Assembly (NCBI GenBank): GCA_025201375.1
Contig: JAIWZP010000017.1
Span: 372,001 to 436,000, forward strand
Direction: 5' to 3'
Length of the DNA stretch: 64,000 nucleotides
DNA from: Gongronella butleri
Lineage: Eukaryota > Mucoromycota > Mucoromycetes > Mucorales > Cunninghamellaceae
This document shows, piece after piece, positions 55,778 through 64,000 of this stretch; position 1 is the stretch's first letter; each line of letters starts with the position of its first letter. Below the pieces are notes generated by a model that did no database searches, was not told the DNA's origin, and worked only from the letters and a program-made list of their open reading frames with translations. A program made the translations under genes and the position numbers.

Positions 55778-55975
55778 ATGGATGCCCAAAGCGAACGCAC
55801 CCCCTTGCTAACGCGCGTCACCTCCAATGACGACGTTTCAACTTCAAGGACATTGGCCACCAAGGAATCAGCGCTGACAAGGGGCCTTTTTTGGGTCTTG
55901 TGCATGTTTCTGTGGTGGCTAGATATCTCGGTCAACATGGTGGGCGGCTACATTGTTGAAAAACTCTACTACTAG
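55778..55975 (+). CDS. 65-aa single-TM protein with ERTPLL motif
   Basis: The frame starts MDAQSERTPLLTRVTS and ends VGGYIVEKLYY at TAG 55973-55975. A pair of splice-like sites upstream (GTAAGG at 55696, CCAG at 55772) suggests a 5' UTR intron ending 5 bp before the ATG. One membrane segment is clear (GLFWVLCMFLWWLDISVNMV). ERTPLL fits the acidic di-leucine pattern used for vacuolar sorting. A TATA-like CTATATACC is near 55657. No family recognised. Divergent from the VIT1-type transporter (about 600 bp apart), and both could act at the vacuole, but this is inference. Confidence 0.6.
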   Translation: MDAQSERTPLLTRVTSNDDVSTSRTLATKESALTRGLFWVLCMFLWWLDISVNMVGGYIVEKLYY

Positions 55976-57195
55976 CAGGCAGAGCATCATAAAAAAAATT
56001 GGGGTTACACAGAGCCCCAAACGTGCGCCAATGACCGCAGGCAAAAGGGCGAACATGGTCGGCATGCTGCATCAGGCGCTCATTGTTGGCCAGGTCGACA
56101 CAATGAGACGCATGACTCGCATCTTGAGATCATCATTCTCTTGGAATTGCTTGAAACAGGGGACGACTTGAGGATGGCGCCAGCAAAAAAATCAGAAATT
56201 CATTAAAAGGATGCGTTGGCTCTTCTTTGGTCGCGCCATTGGGGGGGTGTTTGGTGACCGCGCGTTCCCTGCGCGTACAAAATCAGGAACCATTGGGATC
56301 AAAGGTGGGGTGTCAGTGCTGTGCGAGGCGGTGTGCGAGCGCAAAAGTGAGAATTTGCAAAAATCGTGAAATTGGTGAATCAAAAGAGCGGCATAGTCCT
56401 TGACGCCAAATGTATTTGATGAGTCAGATATTGTAGCTCAGGCAGCCAGGAGCGTGTGGCGCGTTTCATGCCGTCGTCACGATGCAATGACCAAAAAGTC
56501 AATAAAAATGCTTTCATCGCCAACGTTTCTGCTCCCCGCCCAATCGATCGCGCTTTTTTTTGTGTGGATGAACATGACAAGCGCATGCCAAAGCACACAC
56601 AATACAGTTTCGGCGCTCTTCACCTCACTCAACGTTGAGCACTCGTAGTAAAATGGTTTTAAAAAAAGAGACATCAATTCGCGATTGCTAAAGTCACAAC
56701 GATCAGATCTCTGTAAATCTTGACATGAATGCATCTTTGTCTTGCTCATCTAGGGGGGCTTGATTGTGGGATTTTTTGACAAAGCTCATCTGATAAAATT
56801 CACAAAACGGGTCATTTTTGACAATGAATTATTGGGACTCGCCAACTTCATGCTGCATGTTCCCCGAAACGGGCTCTCGGCAAAGCTCATTCCAAGCTCC
56901 GAAATCACGCCCCTGTAGGCCCCTTTTTGATTATTTTACGCGTTTCAATCCTAGACCGCTGCTCAAGGCCATGAGCGAGTATAGAAAACTTGGTCAAAGA
57001 ATCGTAAATGCGGCGGGTGAGGTCTCAAGTGCGTTGACTCTTTTTAATTATGTTTTGCGCGTATCCATCGGCTCGGTTCCTAGTACGGACGTTACTCAAT
57101 CACATGACAGATGCGCTATGCAAGCTTCGTTGGTCGCAGCAGATTTCTGGATCTTTTCTTCCTGTTTGCCATGTTTTGTTAAAAGACCGCCCTTT
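55976..57195. other. Stretch without a supported gene
   Basis: About 1.2 kb upstream of the paralogue array. Minus-strand frames at 56380-56598 and 56477-56749 are short and unlike any family. The frame of the downstream gene stays open back to 56818, but residues before 57196 show no similarity to the other paralogues. Confidence 0.5.
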
Positions 57196-58503
57196 ATGAG
57201 CAGTGACCGTCAAAACTCGGCCAGTAGCACCAAACATCGCGGTCTCATTGACCCAACCTGTATCTTTGATCCCGACATCATCCTTTTGCCTTCGCAGCAG
57301 GAAGGCTTCCGCCTGTTGTTCCCGGATTGGGGCGAAAAAAGCATCCTCGACCGCCCCACCATTATTGAAATGCAGAGGATGCTCAAGGGGGTCGATTTGA
57401 CAAAGATCACGAAGCGCTCGGTTATCCTGGCGGACTATGCACTGACACCTTCGCCCTATTCGCCCTCGACACAAAAGGACTCAACACGTTTCCGAAAATA
57501 CTCGCGTGTTCCACTCGATACACAAACAAACCACCTCACGCCGTCCATTGACAACGCTGACATAACAAGAAATGGGCGAGCTTTTGCATCGCGACAAGGT
57601 CGGGCCACGGCCAAAGACATTGCCGGTGCGATACATTACCTGAAAGGTTTCATAGCCGCTGGCACACCTCCCTCTTCTTTCTACATCTTTTCAGAAGGAC
57701 TCATGGCTACGCGGCTGGCGGACGTTCATTTCGCCCCAAAGTCCAGCGAGCGTGAAACGCTTATAAAGGAGAGCGAAGACTGGCTCTCTAGTACCAATTT
57801 ACCCTACCTAATCCTATGCGAGGCCATCGCCGTGGATCTCTTTGGCATCTCCTATTCTGACTTCCACACCGAGGCAGAAATCCCGCTAGAAATCCCGTTG
57901 GATCACACCATCAAAGACGCCGTGGCCCTCTTTGTCTTTGGCAAATCCGAGACACGCAACATCACGTTTCCCAAGCGCACCGTCACGCTCGAGGAACTCG
58001 TTGAAAAAGGCTACACCGTCGACCTATTTGAACGACATCCAATGTTTTCCGTCAACAATCACAAGATCACGATTGGCAAGTTCAGTTACAGGCACATGCT
58101 CATTGCTCTCTGCCTTTGTCCCGTCAAAAAGTCGGACGAGAGCTTCACCATTCCTCAAACCCCCGTGTACCAGTTGCTGTGCATCTATGCCTGTCTCTGT
58201 AGTACACCCGTCTCTTTCAAATTAGCCGTTGACATGGGCATTATCGACTATGACAACTTCACGGCCGTAAAACGCGTCTTGACGACCCATGACGGCTGGT
58301 GCTGCTCGGACGCGGTGACCAGCCAGCATGGCTATGAATACGCCAAACTGTGCCGCACGTTTTATGGCTGGCGACAGCGGATTAAGCGCGATTTCAGTAA
58401 CAGCCTCACGCGCGACGCATTTGCCTTGCTGGTGACGATGACCGCACTAATTGTGTCTTTCACAGGCATCATCTCGGTAGCCCAAGCCTTTGCCAGTAAT
58501 TGA
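57196..58503 (+). CDS. Paralogue 1 of unknown tail-anchored family
   Basis: A 435-aa intronless frame from ATG 57196. No family recognised. The N-terminal block HRGLIDPTCIFDPDIILLPS and LLFPDWGEKSILDRP is shared with paralogue 2. The C-terminal half has VTLEELVEKGY, FKLAVDMGIIDYDNFTAVKR and SQHGYEYAKLC, also present in the other copies. The end is a membrane anchor (FALLVTMTALIVSFTGIISV) followed by a short tail, so the protein is predicted to be tail-anchored. It is the only copy with an intact anchor in frame. Confidence 0.75.
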   Translation: MSSDRQNSASSTKHRGLIDPTCIFDPDIILLPSQQEGFRLLFPDWGEKSILDRPTIIEMQRMLKGVDLTKITKRSVILADYALTPSPYSPSTQKDSTRFRKYSRVPLDTQTNHLTPSIDNADITRNGRAFASRQGRATAKDIAGAIHYLKGFIAAGTPPSSFYIFSEGLMATRLADVHFAPKSSERETLIKESEDWLSSTNLPYLILCEAIAVDLFGISYSDFHTEAEIPLEIPLDHTIKDAVALFVFGKSETRNITFPKRTVTLEELVEKGYTVDLFERHPMFSVNNHKITIGKFSYRHMLIALCLCPVKKSDESFTIPQTPVYQLLCIYACLCSTPVSFKLAVDMGIIDYDNFTAVKRVLTTHDGWCCSDAVTSQHGYEYAKLCRTFYGWRQRIKRDFSNSLTRDAFALLVTMTALIVSFTGIISVAQAFASN

Positions 58504-58861
58504 TGACACGTCAAATATCGTGTTTTGCCGCTGAAATAGTCCATCGACGTCATTTTTAATAAAATGTTGGTCGTGGATGCACAGTCTGGCTATTTTATTT
58601 TTTTTATTTTTATTTTATTTTTTTGGCTACAATTGGTTGATCAGGGCGCAATGCGAATTGCATGCTTCAGGAATTGTTTGTGTGAGAAAGGAAGCGGAAA
58701 GAGCCAAGCACGTATTTTGAACGCCAGTTTGTACAACAGCCACCGGTGTGACATCTTGTGCACACGATACTCAAAACCGCAATGCACTCTTCTTTCGCTT
58801 CAACCAAGTTTGCGTTTTTTCTTCCTTCGTCGTTTTTTTTTTTGCTTTTTTTTCGCCATCC

Positions 58862-60265
58862 ATGGCTATTGACTCCCAGAACACCATGGACCACCAGAGC
58901 CCCGTGGATCGCACCAAGCACCGCGGCCTAATTGACCCAACCTGCATCTTTGATCCCGACATCATCCTTTTGCCTTCGCAGCAGGAAGGCTTCCGCCTGT
59001 TGTTCCCGGATTGGGGCGAAAAAAGCATCCTCGACCGCCCCACCATTATTGAAATGCAGAGGATGCTCAAGGGGGTCGATTTGACAAAGATCACGAAGCG
59101 CTCGGTTATCCTGGCGGATTATGCACTAACACCCTCACCAAATGCGCCCTCAACACAAAAGGACTCAACACGCTACCGAGAATATTCACGTATCCCACTC
59201 GACGCGCAGCCGGGTCCAACATCCTGGGGCACCATGGATACAAAAACGAATGGGCGAGCTTTTGAAGCACGACAAGGTCAAAAGGTCACTGTCAACGACA
59301 TCATCGGCGTGGCACAATACCTGAAAGGCTGCATTGCGACCAGCAAAGGCAACTTTTATGGCGACAACGCAACTGGGTTGCTGGCGACGCGGCTCACAGA
59401 CATTCAATTTGCTTTTGTGCCAAATGAGCGTGAAACGCTCAAAGAGAGCCTTTGCAAGGCGCAATCTGGAGGCGTGCAGGACAACATGGACGCGGCCGAA
59501 GCCATTCTGGTGGCCGTCGACTTCCAGCATTACGATGATGGTGATGACAGTGGTGGTTTTGTCTCACGTGCCGGGTTTTATAATATTGACTTTGCAAGAA
59601 ACTACATCATGTTCGAAGACTACAAACTGGAAGATGCGGATATAAAGACAGTCGAGAATTGGCTCTCTGGTAGCATTCAGAGCTGTGTTCTATGTGAAAT
59701 CATCGCCAGACATCTCTTTGGATACAGTGGATACGAGCGTGATCAAATAGCGCTGGATGGCACCATCAAGGACGCCGTGGTTCTCTCTCTCTTTGGTAGA
59801 TCCAAGCCGCGCAAGCTCACGTTCCCCAAGCGCAAAGTCACGCTGGAAGAGCTCATTGCCAAGGGCTACAATATCGATATTTATGATATTCCAATGTTTT
59901 CAGTCAACGATGATCACAAGGTCTCGATAGGCAAGTTTAGCTACACGCAGATGTGTATTACCCTCTGCCTTTGGCCGGACAGGGACCTTGGCGACACATA
60001 CGTGCCGTGCCCCATGCAGGACTTGCTGCGCATTTATGCTGGTCTCTTCAGCACACCCAGCTCTTTTAAATTGGCCGTCGACATGGGCATTATCGACTAC
60101 GACAACTTCACGGCGGTGAAGCGCGCCTTAACGGACTATAGCATTCGGTGTGCATCGGACGCTGTGACTAGCCAGCATGGCTATGAATACGCCAAGTTAT
60201 GCTATGATTTCCACAGTTGGCGGAAGAAAATCATGCGCGCTGCCTCACACGCAACCTGCTGGTGA
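58862..60265 (+). CDS. Paralogue 2, anchor lost by frameshift
   Basis: A 467-aa frame from ATG 58862, with a T-rich leader. It carries the same N-terminal and C-terminal blocks as paralogue 1 and a longer middle (FQHYDDGDDSGGFVSRAGFYN). It stops early after SHATCW. In the next frame the DNA continues with LTRNLLVITTAWIGFNGFIQ and a stop at 60328-60330, matching the anchor of paralogue 1. Compared with paralogue 1, about 11 bp are missing near 60237, which explains the shift. The shortened protein would be soluble. Confidence 0.72.
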   Translation: MAIDSQNTMDHQSPVDRTKHRGLIDPTCIFDPDIILLPSQQEGFRLLFPDWGEKSILDRPTIIEMQRMLKGVDLTKITKRSVILADYALTPSPNAPSTQKDSTRYREYSRIPLDAQPGPTSWGTMDTKTNGRAFEARQGQKVTVNDIIGVAQYLKGCIATSKGNFYGDNATGLLATRLTDIQFAFVPNERETLKESLCKAQSGGVQDNMDAAEAILVAVDFQHYDDGDDSGGFVSRAGFYNIDFARNYIMFEDYKLEDADIKTVENWLSGSIQSCVLCEIIARHLFGYSGYERDQIALDGTIKDAVVLSLFGRSKPRKLTFPKRKVTLEELIAKGYNIDIYDIPMFSVNDDHKVSIGKFSYTQMCITLCLWPDRDLGDTYVPCPMQDLLRIYAGLFSTPSSFKLAVDMGIIDYDNFTAVKRALTDYSIRCASDAVTSQHGYEYAKLCYDFHSWRKKIMRAASHATCW

Positions 60266-60659
60266 TTACGACGGCCTGGATTGGTTTCAATGGCTTTATT
60301 CAGGTGGCGCAAGGCTTTCTCAATCGTTGACACGCCATTTCTCGCAATACGTGAGAACATCCATCCTTTATCACCATTCCAGACACGACCATATTGAAAT
60401 AGAGCATGTGTTACTTTTGTAAAAAAAAAAATCGAAGATGTAAATGCGTGTTCATGCGTATCTATGCGTCAAAATCGTTTGTTGCGCCAGGTTTTTTTTT
60501 TTTTTTGTTATAATAAAAGGTCACAAATCTATGGTTAAAAAGTGACACTTTTGGCCTGAAAGAATTTTCGATTTGTCGAAAAAAAAAGCATAAAACGCAA
60601 GGGATTAAGCCGTCCATTGTATTAAAGTTCAAGATTTTTGCAGATTTGAACGTTGTTTG

Positions 60660-61206
60660 CCAGATTGCTGCCCGACTCGACTAATTATTACGTCACTCTT
60701 GAAGAGCTTATTGAAAAGGGCTACAATGTCAACGTGAATTTTGTTGCACAATTTTCCGTTGACGACTGCAATATCTCTATTGGCAAGTTAAGTTATACGC
60801 AGATGTGCATTGCTTCTTCACTTTGCAACCAAAATATTAAGAATTTTACTGAAAATTCACCCGTGAAAGAGCTGCTGTGCATATATGGTAATCTCTGTAG
60901 CACACCCGGTTCTTTTAAATTGGCCATCGATATGGGGATCTTCGACTATGACAACTTCACGGATGTGACATCCATCATTTTCAACTACAGCCGTTGTATT
61001 TATCGTACGAACAACATGGCCAGTCATCACGGCTATGAATACGCCAAGCTGTGCATGACTTCTATAGCTGGCGCCAGCGGATTAAGCGTGATTTTAGCGA
61101 CAGCCTCACGCGCAACGCGTTTGCCCTGCTTGTGACTATGACTGCCTTGATTGTCTCTTTCACAGGCATTACAGTATTCAAGTGGCCCAAGGTTCGTCAA
61201 TCATTG
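60660..61206 (+). pseudogene. Paralogue 3, truncated and frameshifted
   Basis: Similarity begins near 60690 (VTLEELIEKGYNVNV) and continues through FKLAIDMGIFDYDNFTDV and HGYEYAKLC. One base is missing at about 61055, after which the other frame carries the SWRQRIKRDFSDSLTRNAF and FALLVTMTALIVSFTGIT homologues. The N-terminal half is absent. The sequence is AT-richer than the other copies. Confidence 0.8.
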
Positions 61207-63831
61207 ACACATCAAATGCCATAGTTACATCATTGAAAGTAAAATCCATCAATACTGTATGACCTTGCCTTGTCAACTATGATTAAAATCAAGTGCCTAC
61301 AGTATTTCTATACGCAAGATAAAATCGACGCTGGAAATCCAGGTACATATCATACGAGTCTGTGAGGCACAATCGATTCTGTGTCATATTTTTTATTTCA
61401 CAAAACAAAAGGCTATACTGTTGTTGTTGGAAAGCAGTGCCTTCATACTAGCATCCAAAAAATCATTGGCGACTTTTCCTGAGAAAAAAAAAGTACAATA
61501 AAAACCATGAGTCAAGCTATCTATTTTGGAATGATTCAACAACTACGCCAATTTGATCAATTCTTGCCAGGTCGTTGCCAAAATCAAATGAATCCTACAT
61601 CAATAGATAGCGACACGCTCAAGTATTTTTTTTTGTCCGCTAGACTTTCTCGATAGATGGATATTGTACTCGTGACAACATTTCAAATTAGATTTGATCG
61701 GCAACGGACAAGATAACACACAGCGTACTGACATGAGAAAAGATGCAGAATTTAATTCTCTGTCAAATAGTGAAAGCAGTTTCATTAGTACCCGATACAA
61801 ACTGACAGAGCAATCAAAGTTTTAGCAAAAATCATCAAACTGTACGTGATTCGTCCCGCCATCAGACTATGTTATCTTCTTCAGCGAGAAAAAAAAACGA
61901 AAAGTGATTCAATTCGCTTACGATGTATGATAGACTTTGCTTATCATTATGTAATATTAGGTACATTTTTGCCGAATTTTGAATAATTCACTGGATATTC
62001 AGCGTGTGATGAGGATGATTCGGTCGAAAGCACGTTTACGTATCATACTTTGCTTAAAGGCGTGATAGAAATTTATCAGCACTCGTTTTGGAGCTTTCCG
62101 AGAAAAAAAACCCCACTCTTCACGTTTTTGGGGGTTACAAAAGGTGCTTTCAGTGCAAGAGCGGTGTCAAGAAGTGTCGAGAGAACCATTGGATGAGTTA
62201 TGGGCCACATGGACACAAATGCAGTGCTGTCGAGGAATGAAAATAAATAGAACCGTGCTCAATCATCAATTGAGCCATTATCGAATACGATATCATAGTA
62301 AATGTGTGCTAAGATTAAGGCTTCCGTAGCATATTAGTACGCGGGCGAGGTCAAGGCGCCAGTGGCTAAGTAGTGTAGGGCAGTGCCTGACGTGCAGAGG
62401 CGCGTCTAGCGATGTGATTTTTTTTTATTTTTATTTTTTTCTGGCCAGCGCGTGCCCATATCCTGATCAAGTCAGCCCTGATTACACATGCCAACGGCTG
62501 CATCTTATCAAACACGCGTATGGGATAGCAAATGGCAGAACATGAAAAAAGCGGCTAGAAATCCCTAGTAAGGCTCAATTTGCAAGCTGTCAAAAGTCAG
62601 TGGAGCGCGTCTCGCGCACATCAAAATTTGGACGAGAGCGAGCTCCAAAACAGAAATCGAAAAAAATGTCTCCAATTTGGTCTCAAACTCACACTAAAGG
62701 AAGCCTGCATGGAGAAACGATGGGAAATGCCAAAAAAAAGAGCGCGGTCCATTGGCTCAGTGTCGAGCAATAAGCAATTTCAGCTTAAATTTCAACAGCG
62801 AATTGCTCGGGAAGCACCCGTCTAACAAGCTGCACCGACGCGTCCGTTAGCAAGAGAGGCGCCAGGTACATGGATTTGACTATAAACAGGTGCCTGGAAC
62901 TCGACACCTGACGCGGTTTCTCACGCGTCGAAAATTATATATGATTTTGGCACCGCATCAAAAATGCCAAAGAGTCACTTTTTTCATTGATCACCTATAC
63001 CCACGTACGCAGCGAGCCAGGCTCTTTCTAATGATGCTTGTTTTACAGAGATACATGCGTTTTTCGTTGAGATGGCCTTGTGTCGAAAATAAAACGTTAA
63101 ACGCGAATTACGCCGAAATCTGCCAATGGACCCCCTGGTTTTTAATCGATTTTCGCCGGTGAATGTGACCTGTGTACTATGTGGTTGTATGGCGTGGCGA
63201 TCTGGGGACCTAAATTTCGTCAATTTCAAATGGTCGACTGCACCCCTAGGAAAATCCGTGATTTTTACTGATTTTCGAAAATGGCCATTGCGCAGCGTCT
63301 AATGATCGCAATGGCGCAAGAGTGGGCTCAATCGAACGCGAAAGCGTCGTTTTATCGGTTCCAGCAGCTTAGGTGTCCTTGGAAATAGTGAACACACTGA
63401 CAAGCAACCAGAAAACAGCTAAAATGGCACACTTGTGATTTACTCGACCGTCCCTTGATCAATCTGCATTTTTCAACGGACAACATGCGAAGACAGTAAG
63501 AGGAGACCAAAAAATAAGCAGCAAGCCGGATGGGTTTATCAGCCCCGTAGCATCAAAAAAGACAAAAAAGCCAAAAAACATCAACGTTAAAGAGGGCCCT
63601 GATCTCTATCAAATTTGGACCCGTTGTCCTTTGAACATCTGGCGTTCATTTTTCCCCTACAAGCTAAAGGGTAAGCCGCTGACCTTTTCCGTAATCATTC
63701 GCCATACGACGCCAAAAAAAAAAGGCGCTTTGACGCGCGGCGCGACGGGGACGCCGCGCGAAAGAGGCTCTTTTTGTTTTGGACACAACCAGATTATTTT
63801 ATACAAATGAGAATATACAGTAGGAAGGGAT
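61207..63831. other. Stretch without a supported gene
   Basis: About 2.6 kb. 61200-62340 is AT-rich with a few TACTGTA strings (61254, 61298) and ATCATA motifs. Frames such as 62580-62825 (+) and 62890-63162 (+) have no recognisable content. 63700-63830 contains GCGCGGCGCGACGGG and a TACAGTA string and is the 3' flank of the gene at the right edge. Confidence 0.5.
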
Positions 63832-64000
63832 TCAAGCTGAGGCGGTGTTTTTGGCGTCGATTTGCGCGGTCAGGTGCTTTGTGATGCCTTGGAATATGGA
63901 AAAGAGTTCGGAGTTTCTGAACGAGTGGACGTAGGCGTCTGGCCCGTCCGCGTCGACGGCCATGGTGAAGGCAGGGTCGATGGGGACACGGCCGAGGAAA
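63832..64000 (-). CDS. C-terminus of an Mrp/NBP35-type P-loop ATPase (partial)
   Basis: The minus-strand frame runs in from the right edge and stops at 63834-63832, giving 55 residues. It begins FLGRVPIDPAFTMAVDADG, which matches the conserved (F)LGxVPxDP block near the end of Nbp35/Cfd1 (NUBP1/NUBP2) and Mrp/ApbC proteins, followed by the usual final helix region (SELFSIFQGITKHL). These proteins are scaffolds for cytosolic or mitochondrial Fe-S cluster assembly. The P-loop and CxxC cysteines lie outside the window, so the subfamily cannot be chosen. Confidence 0.75.
   Translation of the reverse strand, partial: FLGRVPIDPAFTMAVDADGPDAYVHSFRNSELFSIFQGITKHLTAQIDAKNTASA

Overview
The window reads as nuclear DNA of an early-diverging fungus, probably Mucoromycota or a relative; the order is not resolved. 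Evidence: single-copy fungal-type genes with many short GT-AG introns (PHO88/SND3, striatin, SCAP, BNA6, CTK3, VIT1/CCC1-type transporter, EF-1alpha with strong C-ending codon bias), retention of genes often lost in yeasts (PRL phosphatase with CAAX box, XLF), and a chromodomain Ty3/Gypsy element. Introns and UTRs carry very long A and T homopolymers. All function calls come from reading translations by eye, without database searches.

Layout. 1-9000 is gene-dense: the 3' end of an unknown gene, PHO88 (-), an 11-exon striatin (+), a bHLH regulator (+) and an NDUFA4/MLRQ subunit (+). 9000-10640 is gene-poor. 10646-21881 is gene-dense: universal stress protein (-), an unknown 137-aa gene (+), XLF (-), quinolinate phosphoribosyltransferase (-), a coiled-coil protein with a Rab11-FIP-like tail (+), PRL phosphatase (-) and EF-1alpha (+). 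21890-26560 has no gene and holds three repeat families: about 498-bp tandem units, a roughly 50-bp minisatellite and a TGAATACGC/TGAACACGC array. 26563-35058 holds a very large SCAP (-) divergent from a phosphoinositide 5-phosphatase (+).

35059-49470 is an accessory block. A compact mobile element (37017-48416) is bounded by about 252-bp direct repeats. It carries two divergent genes, a DDE transposase with a C-terminal chromodomain (-) and an unrecognised 560-aa protein with initiator-like motifs (+). A 7.6-kb Ty3/Gypsy chromovirus with 439-bp LTRs has inserted into the transposase gene and left an AAGCT target duplication. I consider the outer element the best candidate for a previously undescribed system.

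49470-55975 returns to housekeeping genes: an arrestin-like adaptor with LPxY motifs (-), CTK3 (-), an unknown 327-aa gene (+), a VIT1/CCC1-family transporter (-) and a 65-aa single-TM protein (+). 57196-61200 is a tandem array of three paralogues of an unrecognised tail-anchored protein family, with signs of gene conversion and loss of the C-terminal anchor. The window ends in the C-terminus of an Mrp/NBP35-type P-loop ATPase (-).

Linked roles are few: SCAP (sterol sensing) and the 5-phosphatase share a 264-bp divergent promoter; PRL and EF-1alpha share another. The accessory block shows layered transposition into gene-poor, TACWGTA-rich DNA.
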